Assembly: GCA_937958995.1 (NCBI GenBank)
Contig: CALGAP010000004.1
Span: 186,001-250,000 of the forward strand
Direction: 5' to 3'
Origin: an uncultured Chitinophagaceae bacterium
GTDB lineage: Bacteria; Bacteroidota; Bacteroidia; Chitinophagales; Chitinophagaceae
Length of the DNA stretch: 64,000 bases
The notes under the pieces are model-generated. The model saw only the letters and a program-made list of their open reading frames with translations, was not told the origin of the DNA and searched no databases. Of the stretch, positions 40,641 through 49,603 are shown in pieces. The translations under genes and the position numbers were made by a program. Each line of letters starts with the position of its first letter. Position 1 is the stretch's first letter.

Positions 40641-42003
40641 TCACATCCGCTACTTTTTTCTCCAGCCTGCTTTTTTCTGCCATAAAACACATGATGTGAC
40701 TTTCTATCGAAACGTCGATAGTAGAGGTGAGCAGGTTAGGATCCTGCTTACTCACCGCCTGCACAAAATTCGCCATCAGCCTCCAGTCGCCGCCGCCGTG
40801 ATGGTCGGTATTCAACTGCCAGCCGGTCTGAACCCCTGTGCGGAAATCGGTGAGTGTAAAGCTCGTCATATCACCAACAATATCGCCCATGCTGCCCATT
40901 ACGCGCGTTCTGCGGCCGGCGTATGAGGTGAGTCCTTCCATGGAAAACGAAGCCGTGATGCCTTCATCAAACAGAATATTACTCACATAATGATCGGGCT
41001 GATCATTGTCCATGCGATACACACAACGGCCATAGTCGGTAGTGCGTAAGTATTCCAAAATAGCATCATCTCTCTTCTTCGGATCTTCTGGCAGGTCAAA
41101 CACGTACAAACGCTGATGATTGCGATGATAAATTTTTAATGCAGAAAAAGGACAGGTTGCTTCCACCGCGCAGCCATTGATACAACGATCGGTGCTGCCC
41201 TCGGGCGCATTTTCTTTTCTGAACCATTTCAGGTTACCAAAAGCAGTGACCGAGCGGCTGGGCTTGCCTACAATCCAACGCAGGATGTCCATATCGTGAC
41301 AACTCTTGGCGAGAATAATAGGAGTGGTTTCTTTACTATTGTGCCAGTTGCCCCTCACATAGCTATGGGCCATATGCACATGCTCTATCGGTTCAAAATG
41401 ATCGAAGCTGATCACTTCGCCGATGGCGCCCGATTGCACCAGCTCGCGCAGTTTTATGAAATAGGGCGCATAACGCAACACGTGACAAACGGCTACGATG
41501 CGTCCCGTTTTCTTGGTGAGCTCCAATATATCGCGGCATTCCTGCTCGCTGGGTGAAATGGGTTTTTCCAACAGCACATCATAACCCATTTTCAGCGCCT
41601 GCATGCAGGGACCATAGTGCAGCCGGTCGGGCGTGGAAATGATAACCGCGTCGGCAAACTTGGGTTTTTTGAAAACATCTTCCCAGGTTTTGAACCTGTT
41701 GCCTGCGGGGATAGCATGCTTTTGTGCATAACGTTCATTGCGGGCAGCAATAGGTTCGGCTACGCCCACAATCCTGATATGATGCGGGTAGGCGGTAGCG
41801 TAATCACCATACACATTGCCGCGATTACCTGCGCCGAGCGTAATGGCCGTGATGGGTTTATCGGGTGGTTGGGGTAAAAAATCTTCTACCATAGGAATGG
41901 GGATAGGTTCCTGTGCAGCAATCCATTTGCTGATGGGAAGCGTGGCGCCCGCCGCTGCACCTAACTGCGCTAACATTTTACGACGGGATAGGTGTTTGTC
42001 CAT
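40633..42003 (-). CDS. Tat-exported Gfo/Idh/MocA-family oxidoreductase
   Basis: A 456-residue NAD(P)-dependent oxidoreductase with a twin-arginine signal (LSRRKMLAQLGAAAGA). The Rossmann part (about 35-165) contains TLGAGNRGNVYGDYA, VIISTPDRLHYGPCMQALKMGYDVLLEKPISPS with the EKP motif, and a C-terminal sheet domain. CINGCAVEATCPFS suggests a small extra Cys cluster, seen in a subset of Bacteroidota members. Such exported enzymes generally act on sugars or inositols; the substrate is unknown. Confidence 0.87.
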   Translation of the reverse strand: MDKHLSRRKMLAQLGAAAGATLPISKWIAAQEPIPIPMVEDFLPQPPDKPITAITLGAGNRGNVYGDYATAYPHHIRIVGVAEPIAARNERYAQKHAIPAGNRFKTWEDVFKKPKFADAVIISTPDRLHYGPCMQALKMGYDVLLEKPISPSEQECRDILELTKKTGRIVAVCHVLRYAPYFIKLRELVQSGAIGEVISFDHFEPIEHVHMAHSYVRGNWHNSKETTPIILAKSCHDMDILRWIVGKPSRSVTAFGNLKWFRKENAPEGSTDRCINGCAVEATCPFSALKIYHRNHQRLYVFDLPEDPKKRDDAILEYLRTTDYGRCVYRMDNDQPDHYVSNILFDEGITASFSMEGLTSYAGRRTRVMGSMGDIVGDMTSFTLTDFRTGVQTGWQLNTDHHGGGDWRLMANFVQAVSKQDPNLLTSTIDVSIESHIMCFMAEKSRLEKKVADVIM

Positions 42004-42132
42004 AGTTATTGAATTAAGCTTATTACAAGGTACACCAATTTCTCATTTGCTCGTTTCCACATCACTGGCATTGAACGCTTTAATTCACTTTTAATTGTGT
42101 CATAAATAAATGCCGTCTTTTCCAATTTAACC

Positions 42133-42163
42133 TTCCATTTGCCGTTGAATATTAGTACCTTTG
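42133..42163 (+). promoter_or_regulatory. Promoter of typA
   Basis: TTC at 42133-42135, 20 bases, TACCTTTG at 42156-42163, a very typical Bacteroidota -7 element followed by CGCG. The leader to ATG 42224 is about 55 bases. Confidence 0.65.
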
Positions 42164-42223
42164 CGCGCTCATTACAAAAGCGTGTTGACTGAAGACAAGT
42201 GAGACGTCAACCACCCAACAATT

Positions 42224-44035
42224 ATGAACATCAGAAATATAGCAATCATTGCGCACGTTGACCATGGTAAGACCACCCTGGTAGACAAGATACTGCACGC
42301 CACAAAGGTGTTCAGGGAAAACCAGCAAACCGGTGAGCTGATCATGGACAGCAATGACCTGGAAAGAGAGCGTGGTATCACCATCTTTAGTAAGAATGCT
42401 GCCGTTACTTACAACGGCGTTAAGATAAACGTGATCGATACCCCCGGCCACGCCGATTTTGGAGGTGAGGTAGAGAGGGTTTTGAAAATGGCCGACGGCG
42501 TTATCCTGCTGGTTGACGCGTTTGAAGGCCCCATGCCGCAAACAAGGTTTGTGTTGCAGAAAGCGCTTCAGCTGAACCTGCGCCCCATCGTGGTGATCAA
42601 CAAAGTTGACAAACCCAACTGCCGCCCCGACGAAGTACACGACGCGGTATTTGAATTGTTCTTCAACCTGGACGCCACCGAACAACAGCTCGATTTCCCC
42701 ACCTACTACGGAAGTGGAAAGAACGGCTGGTTCAATACATCGCTGGAGCCAACAGATAATATCACCCCATTGCTGGATGGTATTCTGGAATATGTGCCCG
42801 CCCCGAAAGTGGAAGAAGGCACTTTGCAAATGCAGATCACTTCGCTGGATTACTCCTCGTTCCTGGGCCGCATAGCTATTGGAAAAGTAACCCGCGGCGT
42901 GATCAGGGAAAACCAACCTATATCGCTCGTACAGGCCGATGGCACTATCAAAAAATCGCGCGTTAAGGAATTGTATGTGTTTGAGGGTATGGGCAAAAAG
43001 AAAGTAACCGAAGTTACTGCCGGTGACCTTTGCGCGGTAGTAGGTCTTGAAGACTTCAACATCGGCGACACCATTGCCGATGCCGAAAACCCCGAAGCTT
43101 TACCTGTGATCAGCGTGGACGAGCCCACCATGAACATGCTGTTTTCCATTAACAATTCGCCCTTTTATGGACGAGATGGAAAATTTGTAACCAGCCGCCA
43201 CCTGCGCGACCGCCTGATGAAAGAAACTGAAAAGAACCTGGCCCTGCGCGTGCAGGATAGTGAAGGAGGCGAAAGCTTCCAGGTATACGGTCGTGGTATT
43301 CTGCACCTGGGCATCCTGATCGAAACCATGCGCCGCGAAGGCTATGAGCTTACCGTAGGTCAACCGCAGGTTATCATAAAAACCATCGATGGCAAAAAAT
43401 GTGAACCTTATGAAATCCTGGTGGTGGATGTGCCCCAGGAATATGCCTCGAAAGTGATCGACCTGGTAACCCGCCGCAAAGGTGAACTGCATGTAATGGA
43501 AACCAAGGGTGAAATGCAGCACCTGGAATTTGAAATTCCTTCGCGTGGCTTGATTGGTTTGCGTACGCAAATGCTGACCAATACCGCCGGCGAAGCCGTG
43601 ATGGCGCACCGCTTTATCGATTTCAAACCCTGGAAAGGACCGATCCCCGGTCGTAATAATGGTGTGCTGATTGCCAAACAGGCTGGTCAGACAACCGCCT
43701 ATTCCATTGACAAATTGCAGGACCGCGGTTCGTTTTTTGTGGACCCGGGCGAAGAAGTATATGCCGGCCAGATTGTTGCCGAGCACATTAAGCCCGGCGA
43801 CCTGGTGGTGAACGTAATTGAAGGCAAGAAGCTCACCAACATGCGCGCCAGCGGCAGCGATGGCACCGTGCACATCACCCCCAAGGTCCAGATGACCCTG
43901 GAAGAATGCATGGAATACATACAGCAGGATGAGTGCATCGAGGTGACGCCCAATTTCATCCGCATGCGTAAAGTGATACTGGATGAAGAGGAGCGTAAGA
44001 AATTCCAGAAAATGCTGAAGACTGAAGAAGTATAA
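42224..44035 (+). CDS. typA: Ribosome-associated translational GTPase TypA/BipA
   Basis: A 603-residue GTPase of the elongation factor G superfamily that binds ribosomes and aids 50S assembly, especially in cold or stress. G1 AHVDHGKTT (10-18), G2 ERERGITIFSKN, G3 DTPGHADFGGEVERVL and G4 NKVDKPNCRPDEV are all present. The EFG III/V-like domains follow, and the C-terminal BipA-specific part (GLIGLRTQMLTNTAGEAVMAHRF, KLTNMRASGSDGTVHITP) is complete. Length is normal. Own promoter and terminator. Confidence 0.97.
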   Translation: MNIRNIAIIAHVDHGKTTLVDKILHATKVFRENQQTGELIMDSNDLERERGITIFSKNAAVTYNGVKINVIDTPGHADFGGEVERVLKMADGVILLVDAFEGPMPQTRFVLQKALQLNLRPIVVINKVDKPNCRPDEVHDAVFELFFNLDATEQQLDFPTYYGSGKNGWFNTSLEPTDNITPLLDGILEYVPAPKVEEGTLQMQITSLDYSSFLGRIAIGKVTRGVIRENQPISLVQADGTIKKSRVKELYVFEGMGKKKVTEVTAGDLCAVVGLEDFNIGDTIADAENPEALPVISVDEPTMNMLFSINNSPFYGRDGKFVTSRHLRDRLMKETEKNLALRVQDSEGGESFQVYGRGILHLGILIETMRREGYELTVGQPQVIIKTIDGKKCEPYEILVVDVPQEYASKVIDLVTRRKGELHVMETKGEMQHLEFEIPSRGLIGLRTQMLTNTAGEAVMAHRFIDFKPWKGPIPGRNNGVLIAKQAGQTTAYSIDKLQDRGSFFVDPGEEVYAGQIVAEHIKPGDLVVNVIEGKKLTNMRASGSDGTVHITPKVQMTLEECMEYIQQDECIEVTPNFIRMRKVILDEEERKKFQKMLKTEEV

Positions 44036-44054
44036 TACAACTGAAAAAAATATC

Positions 44055-44091
44055 AAATGGTTGTCCGCGCATACGGGCAGCCATTTTTTTT
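44055..44091 (+). terminator. Terminator after typA
   Basis: AAATGG-t-TG-t-CCG pairs with CGG-g-CA-g-CCATTT around GCGCATA, followed by eight T. Confidence 0.85.
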
Positions 44092-44110
44092 GCCCTATAC
44101 CCCGTTAACT

Positions 44111-44160
44111 ACTCAAATATTCCGCAAACCACTCAAAAATTTTGCAATTGGCTCAATGAA
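44111..44160. promoter_or_regulatory. Three 20-bp-period direct repeats upstream of the large sensor kinase
   Basis: ACTCAAATAT (44111), ACTCAAAAAT (44131) and GCTCAATGAA (44151) recur every 20 bases, with the related fillers TCCGCAAACC and TTTGCAATTG between them. A two-turn period is what LytTR proteins need, so this is a candidate autoregulatory site for the kinase-LytTR operon. The nearest -7-like box is TAATTTTA at 44185-44192. Confidence 0.45.
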
Positions 44161-44318
44161 ATGGGTATTTATAGAGAGGAAAGTTAATTTTATATAGTTT
44201 CACTATAAGTGTTTCTCATTACCGGCAGTCCTGGTAACGGTCCTTACTATAGCGATGATAGTAACTGATAGCAACTAAACTCTACAGCTTTATCTTACAT
44301 TAATTCGATTGACGACGT

Positions 44319-47300
44319 TTGAAGTGGATCGTTGTAAATACCGCCTGTGTATTGTCGCTGGTTTTCTATTCCGCGACCGGGCAATCCATTCTCTTCTCAC
44401 ACCTCAATACTTCCCACGGGCTGTCTGATAATTACGCCCGCAGCATCACCATTGACAACAATGGATTTCTATGGATAGGCACAGCAGTGGGCCTTAATGT
44501 GTATGATGGTTATAATGTTACGGTGTATAACAGCGAACGCTGTCCCACGCTGGCCGACAACAATATTATCCACCTGCATTGCGACAGCCGCAACCGCGTC
44601 TGGATCGGTACTCCGCGCGGCGCCTCGTGGGTGGATGACCGCCGCAATTTTCACCGCATTATTATCCGCGACACGAATACTGTGTTTAATTGCCATTCCA
44701 TTTTTGAAACCACCTCATTCGGCCCGGTACTATTTACAGACAAAGGCCAATACTATTTCGACAGCACGAAAAGCAAATGGCTGGAGCTGGAATGGATACC
44801 AGGGGAATTGCGCAGCACTTTCCTGGACGCTGAGCCCTTTTCGGAAAACAAGGTCATCTTTACCATGTTCGACAAAGTGCTGATACTGGATTACGGTACG
44901 CAGCAGATTATTTACCGGCAAAACTTCGAACGCCCGGTGAGCGCCTGCCCGGTGAATGACCAGGAAATTGCCATAGGTATTCAAACGGGCCGCGTGATGG
45001 TGATTAACCTGGTTTCGGGAAAAATAGTGAGGGAATACCAGCTGTCGAATCAGCTGAACGATCTTAACATCAATACCAACCTGAGCGAAGTACGCCGCGC
45101 TGCCAACGGCGATCTGCTGGTGGCCACCGATAAGGCGGGATTGATTACCATTAGCCAGGACGGAACCATTACGCGTCATACGCACGATCCCATTAACCCG
45201 GGAACAATCTCTGCCAACAATACTTACCGGGCATTTGCGGGCAAGCATGGCGAAGTGGTGGTGGGCACTTATACCAGCGGTGCCAATATGGGTAACGTAT
45301 ATAACAGGCCCGCGGGTTACACGCGCATATTTAAAGACCGGTACGGCAATCTTTTCGACAATTACCTCAATGATATTACGGAGGATAAAGACGGCATTTT
45401 CTGGATTGGCGCGTACGACCGGCTGATTCGTTGGGACAGAAAGACGAACCAGGCGGCCTATTATTTCTATTACTACAATGGTCCCGAAGGACTGCGCACA
45501 CTGGAAGTGCGCACCGCCGCTGTTGCCGGCAAAGACCGCCTCATTGTAAGCGTGCTGGGCGATGGACTGGCCATAATGGATAAACGCACCGGGCAGTTTC
45601 AGAAAATGAAAGTGGATACTTCGCAAGGCATTGCGGTGCGCTCGTCATGGGTGTATGACCTCACCACCTTCAGCGATGGAAAGATATGGGCAAGTTCCAA
45701 TGGCGGCCTATATTCCATCGATCCCATTACCCTGAAAACTAACGGCTACCGCGATCACCCGGTGTTGAAACAGATATACGGCAAGCGCGTGCTTACATTA
45801 TACGAAGACCGCCGCAAACGCATATGGATCGGATCAGGTTTCAACGGACTATACTGCTACGATCCTGAAAAGGAAACGCTTGTTCAATATACCGAGCAAG
45901 ATGGCATTACCTCCGCAGCCATTTATTCTATTGCAGAAGATAAGCACGGAAATATTTATGTGGCTACGCCGGGCGGTTTTAATATCATTAATGTGGATGG
46001 CGCCATTCAAAAATTTACCCGCAACAATGGACTTCGTTACGACCGCTGCGCCAGCCTGGTAGCTGACGATGCGGGCAACATCTGGATTGCAAATAATAAA
46101 TGCCTGATCAAGTATAACCCGGACAACAAACACTGGCAATTTTTTGAAGATAATGCGGGATTGAGCATCGAAGGATTTCGCGTGTCGGGTGTAGAGAAAG
46201 CGACAAATGGCGAATTGTTGTTTGCGAGCCAGAGCGGCATCAATTATTTTTTCCCTCATCAACTGGTCGTCACTCCCTTGCAACTGCAGGTAAGTGTGTA
46301 TGGTATGGATGTAATAGACACGTCCTTCCGCTTTACTACAGACAGATATTTTGCGGTGCCTTTTGCCAAGAATGATGTCAGCTTTCATTTTACCGCTATT
46401 GATTTGAGCAGCAGCCGTGAAATTCTTTATCAATACAAGCTGGAAGGATACGACAAGGAATGGCATACCGCCACCGGCACGCGCGAGGCGCACTACACCT
46501 GGCTGGGCGCAGGCAATTATACTTTCTTAGTGCGTGCAGGAGTAGATGGTGTGAATTGGGTAAATAGCAATAATGTGGTGAATGTGCGCATTATTCCACC
46601 CATCTGGCAACGGTGGTGGGCCATAGCCGGCACGGCACTGATATTAGGCGGTCTGGCCTATTGGTATATACAAAGCAGGAACCGCAAAGCGGCCTTGCAG
46701 AGAGAACAACTGGAAACCGAGCAGGCGATTAATTATTTCGCCAGCAGTATGTACGAGCAACAGAAGGTGGAAAATATTTTATGGGATGTGGCTCGCAACT
46801 GTATCGGCCGATTGCGTTTTGAAGACTGCGTGATATATTTAATTGACGAAGAAAGAAATGTGCTGGTGCAAAAAGCAGCGCATGGCCCGAAGAGTCCTGT
46901 GAGTTTTGAAATACAAGATCCGATTGAAATACCAGTGGGCAAGGGTATTGTAGGATCAGTAGCGGCCACCGGCAAAGCCGAGATCATCAAAGACACTTCA
47001 AAAGAACCGCGCTATATCGTTGATGATCGCATTCGCTATTCTGAAATTACCGTGCCCATGATTTCTGACGGAAAAGTGTTAGGCGTGATTGACTGCGAAC
47101 ATAGCCGCAAAAATTTTTTCACCACCAAACATCTTTCCATATTAACCACCATCGCATCGCTTTGCGCCAACAAAATTGTGCGTGCCCGTGCAGAAGAAGA
47201 GAAAGAACAGGCGATGATGACGCTGATGGAAACGCGGCAGAAGATGGCCGAAGTAGAAATGCAGGCTCTGCGCGCGCAAATGAACCCGCATTTTATTTTT

Positions 47301-47882
47301 AACTGTCTGAATAGTATTAACCGCTACATCGTTAAAAGCGACCAGGTAACGGCTTCATTATACCTTACAAAATTTGCCAAGCTGATCAGGTTGATTCTCG
47401 ACAATTCAAACAGCAAAAATGTTATTCTCAGCAACGAGCTGGAAGCATTGAAGCTGTACATTGATATGGAAGCACTGCGCTTTGATAAGAAGTTCAGTTA
47501 TGAAATTATTCTCGACGAAGGTGTGCCGGCAGATAGCATTGAATTGCCCCCGCTGATCATTCAGCCTTATGTAGAAAACGCCATCTGGCATGGTTTGCTG
47601 CATATGCAAACTGTAGGTCACCTGAAAATTCATATCAACCTGCCGCACGAGAATATGTTGCAATGCGTGATTGAAGACAATGGAATAGGAAGGGAAAAAG
47701 CGCGCGAGCTCAAGAGTAAATCCGCTACGACCAAGAAATCATTGGGCATGAAACTGACCGAAAACCGCTTGTCGCTGCTCAACCGTCATGCGCAGCTCAA
47801 CGCGAGCGTGGAGATCATCGACCTGGTGAAGGAGGGAAATGAACCGGCGGGAACCAAGGTTATTTTGAATATTCCAATATAG
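44319..47882 (+). CDS. Large hybrid-input sensor kinase: Reg_prop propellers, Y_Y_Y, GAF, LytS-type kinase
   Basis: A 1187-residue sensor. A signal peptide (1-21) starts directly at a TTG codon; no ATG fits. Residues 25-660 contain at least seven Reg_prop repeats of the ITIDNNGFLWIGTAVGLNVYDG type, forming periplasmic propellers. A Y_Y_Y domain (about 665-760, EGYDKEWHTATGTREAHYTWLGAGNYTFLVRA) and a membrane segment (765-787) follow. The cytoplasmic part has a GAF domain (about 815-965) and the kinase core with His991 in QMNPHFIFNCLNSINRY and the ATPase N box PYVENAIWHGLL. No AraC domain is fused, unlike classical HTCS. It pairs with the LytTR gene 18 bases downstream. Confidence 0.9.
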   Translation: MKWIVVNTACVLSLVFYSATGQSILFSHLNTSHGLSDNYARSITIDNNGFLWIGTAVGLNVYDGYNVTVYNSERCPTLADNNIIHLHCDSRNRVWIGTPRGASWVDDRRNFHRIIIRDTNTVFNCHSIFETTSFGPVLFTDKGQYYFDSTKSKWLELEWIPGELRSTFLDAEPFSENKVIFTMFDKVLILDYGTQQIIYRQNFERPVSACPVNDQEIAIGIQTGRVMVINLVSGKIVREYQLSNQLNDLNINTNLSEVRRAANGDLLVATDKAGLITISQDGTITRHTHDPINPGTISANNTYRAFAGKHGEVVVGTYTSGANMGNVYNRPAGYTRIFKDRYGNLFDNYLNDITEDKDGIFWIGAYDRLIRWDRKTNQAAYYFYYYNGPEGLRTLEVRTAAVAGKDRLIVSVLGDGLAIMDKRTGQFQKMKVDTSQGIAVRSSWVYDLTTFSDGKIWASSNGGLYSIDPITLKTNGYRDHPVLKQIYGKRVLTLYEDRRKRIWIGSGFNGLYCYDPEKETLVQYTEQDGITSAAIYSIAEDKHGNIYVATPGGFNIINVDGAIQKFTRNNGLRYDRCASLVADDAGNIWIANNKCLIKYNPDNKHWQFFEDNAGLSIEGFRVSGVEKATNGELLFASQSGINYFFPHQLVVTPLQLQVSVYGMDVIDTSFRFTTDRYFAVPFAKNDVSFHFTAIDLSSSREILYQYKLEGYDKEWHTATGTREAHYTWLGAGNYTFLVRAGVDGVNWVNSNNVVNVRIIPPIWQRWWAIAGTALILGGLAYWYIQSRNRKAALQREQLETEQAINYFASSMYEQQKVENILWDVARNCIGRLRFEDCVIYLIDEERNVLVQKAAHGPKSPVSFEIQDPIEIPVGKGIVGSVAATGKAEIIKDTSKEPRYIVDDRIRYSEITVPMISDGKVLGVIDCEHSRKNFFTTKHLSILTTIASLCANKIVRARAEEEKEQAMMTLMETRQKMAEVEMQALRAQMNPHFIFNCLNSINRYIVKSDQVTASLYLTKFAKLIRLILDNSNSKNVILSNELEALKLYIDMEALRFDKKFSYEIILDEGVPADSIELPPLIIQPYVENAIWHGLLHMQTVGHLKIHINLPHENMLQCVIEDNGIGREKARELKSKSATTKKSLGMKLTENRLSLLNRHAQLNASVEIIDLVKEGNEPAGTKVILNIPI

Positions 47883-47900
47883 AAGCTAAACAACACGATT

Positions 47901-48650
47901 ATGATTAAATGCGTATTAATTGACGACGAAAGCAACAGCCTGGAGATGATGGAATGGTTGCTGAAGACCTATTGCCCGCAGGTAAGCATTGAAGCGATGT
48001 GCAATTCGGGGGAGAAAGGAATTGAGGCCATCAACAAATACAAACCCGATGTGGTGTTCCTGGATATAGAAATGCCGCATATGAATGGCTTCGACATGCT
48101 GGAACAGATCGGCAAGCTATCTTTCGATGTAGTGTTTTGTACCGCCTACGACCAGTTTGCCATTAAGGCATTCCGATACAGTGCGCTCAACTATTTGCTG
48201 AAACCAGTAGATCCCGACGATCTGAAAGAAACCGTGCGCCGCATTGAAGCAAAAAAATCAGTGCCCACGCGCGAGCAGATAGAACTGTTGTTGCAAAACG
48301 TAAAGAGCGCCAACCGCACTACCATTCCGCGCATTGCGCTTACCACCAACGACGGTATGATATTCGTGTCGACCGACGAAATTATTTACTGCGAAGCGGA
48401 GAGTAACTATACCAGCATCGTTTTGCAAGGAGGAAAAAAAATTATGGTGTCGAAAGTGCTGAAAGATATCGACGAAGCGCTGTCGGGTCCCGATTTTTTC
48501 CGCGTACACAACTCATACCTCATCAACCTCAATCACATCAAAAAATTCGTACGCGGCGAAGGAGGATATGTAGTAATGGATAATGATGCTACGATCAGTA
48601 TTTCGCGATCGAGAAGGCAGGAGTTTATGGAGTTGTTTTCCAAGTTCTGA
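47901..48650 (+). CDS. LytTR-family response regulator
   Basis: A 249-residue regulator. Receiver domain 1-120: DD at 8-9, Asp55 in DVVFLDIEMPHMNG, Lys in LNYLLKPVDPDDL. The LytTR domain (about 145-245) reads IALTTNDGMIFVSTDEIIYCEAESNYTSIVLQGGKKIMVSK and FFRVHNSYLINLNHIKKFVRGEGGYVVM. It is the cognate partner of the upstream kinase. The gene ends at a half-copy of the GAACAGGGAA repeat and a terminator, and a PepSY-like gene follows. Confidence 0.94.
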   Translation: MIKCVLIDDESNSLEMMEWLLKTYCPQVSIEAMCNSGEKGIEAINKYKPDVVFLDIEMPHMNGFDMLEQIGKLSFDVVFCTAYDQFAIKAFRYSALNYLLKPVDPDDLKETVRRIEAKKSVPTREQIELLLQNVKSANRTTIPRIALTTNDGMIFVSTDEIIYCEAESNYTSIVLQGGKKIMVSKVLKDIDEALSGPDFFRVHNSYLINLNHIKKFVRGEGGYVVMDNDATISISRSRRQEFMELFSKF

Positions 48651-48676
48651 AGATTGAAGAAAGAACAGGGAAAGAG
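48649..48676 (+). repeat. Half-copy of the GAACAGGGAA-type repeat at a stop codon
   Basis: GAAGATT-GAAGAAA-GAACAGG-GAAAGAG begins within the TGA stop of the LytTR gene. No complementary right arm is present; a terminator hairpin takes its place. Confidence 0.5.
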
Positions 48677-48680
48677 AAGC

Positions 48681-48706
48681 GCCCGCTTCAAAGAACGGGC
48701 TTTTTA
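48681..48706 (+). terminator. Terminator of the kinase-LytTR operon
   Basis: GCCCG-c-TTC-AAA-GAA-CGGGC followed by five T. Confidence 0.8.
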
Positions 48707-48931
48707 TACTGCCCCCCGCAAATAAGGGATAGTCTCAGGGTGTATGAAGCCAGGCAGCTTTTCCAAAATAGGGAGCAGCCTTTTCATTATGATCAATTCA
48801 TACGCCCATAAACACAGTTCATACCTGTAATGCTTTCGCCGGCCAGGGAAGTTCAGAAATTTGCGGCGCCAATTACAACTTAGCGGCTTTGAAAAGAGGG
48901 ATTGTTAAAGAAAATTAAATTGGAAACACCC

Positions 48932-48957
48932 TGTAACATTTCCCCCTCATGCCTCGT
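48932..48957 (+). promoter_or_regulatory. ECF-sigma-type promoter before the PepSY-like gene
   Basis: TGTAACA (48932-48938), 15 bases, CGTC (48954-48957), followed by AAACT, has the AAC...CGTC layout of ECF sigma factor promoters, which in Bacteroidota often read TGTAAC...CGTCTA. The housekeeping TAnnTTTG box is absent here. The rest of 48707-49004 holds nothing I recognise. Confidence 0.45.
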
Positions 48958-49004
48958 CAAACTAAGTGTAGAAATAATCGGAATACACTATAAAAGTATT
49001 AGTC

Positions 49005-49454
49005 ATGAAAAACAAAATCGTATTATTCACCCTGATGCTGATGATGAGTTTCAGCACCAGTTTCGCCGGAACCAGTACCGGTGTTAATGACAGAATCGCC
49101 AACAGCTTTAAAAAAGACTTTGCTTCTGCTGAAGATGTTCGCTGGGAAAAGAGCAGCAACTTCATAAAAGCAACTTTCACCCTCAGCGGACAGGTAATGT
49201 TTGCCTACTACTCCGAACAGGGTAACCTGATTGCAGTAACCCGCAACATCACCAGCAGCCAGTTGCCCCTGTCCCTGATGACCGATCTGCGCAACAACTA
49301 TCGCGGCCACTGGATTAGCGACCTCTTTGAAATAGCCGTAAATGGCGAAACCACCTACTACATCACCCTCGAAAACGGTGATTACTCGCTGGTTCTGAAG
49401 TCAACCGGCAGCGCAGGATGGGAAGTGTTTAAGAAAGAAAGAAAAGAAGATTAA
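49005..49454 (+). CDS. Secreted PepSY-like (BLIP-fold) protein
   Basis: A 149-residue exported protein: signal peptide 1-21, then IANSFKKDFASAEDVRWEKSSNFIKATFTLSGQVMFAYYSEQGNLIAVTRNI and LPLSLMTDLRNNYRGHWISDLFEIAVNGETTYYITLENG, the usual Bacteroidota PepSY-like pattern. It is a paralogue of the product at 36768, and like it lies beside a LytS/LytTR pair. It is probably driven by an ECF sigma promoter. Its stop codon is inside the left arm of a palindromic repeat. Function unknown; a periplasmic stress or sensing role is possible. Confidence 0.78.
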   Translation: MKNKIVLFTLMLMMSFSTSFAGTSTGVNDRIANSFKKDFASAEDVRWEKSSNFIKATFTLSGQVMFAYYSEQGNLIAVTRNITSSQLPLSLMTDLRNNYRGHWISDLFEIAVNGETTYYITLENGDYSLVLKSTGSAGWEVFKKERKED

Positions 49455-49507
49455 AGAAGGAACAGGGAAGGTGCAAACTTCTCCTTCCCTGTTCAATCTT
49501 CATCTTC
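49446..49507. repeat. Palindromic repeat, GAACAGGGAA type, copy G
   Basis: The left arm is GAAGATT-AAAGAAG-GAACAGG-GAAGG; the right arm CCTTCCC-TGTTC-AATCTTC is its close complement around GTGCAAACTTCT. It overlaps the end of the preceding gene, whose TAA stop lies in the first module. Confidence 0.65.
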
Positions 49508-49566
49508 AAATGGCATGAGATTCCCTGCTATCCACAAAGTTTACCTGTCCGTTTGCTCATTGCTTT

Positions 49567-49597
49567 TTGTCTTCCGCCAAAGGGGATATTAATTTTA
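49567..49597 (+). promoter_or_regulatory. Promoter of predicted structured RNA
   Basis: TTG at 49567-49569, 20 bases, TAATTTTA at 49590-49597: one mismatch to the consensus. Confidence 0.45.
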
Positions 49598-49603
49598 CAT
49601 TGT

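Noticed and set aside
44111..44160. CRISPR-like array
   Set aside because: Only three 10-base repeats with 10-base related fillers; no long spacers and no cas genes. A regulator site explains it better.
44319..47882. Classical hybrid two-component system with fused AraC domain
   Set aside because: The protein ends after a LytS-type ATPase; the regulator is a separate LytTR protein.
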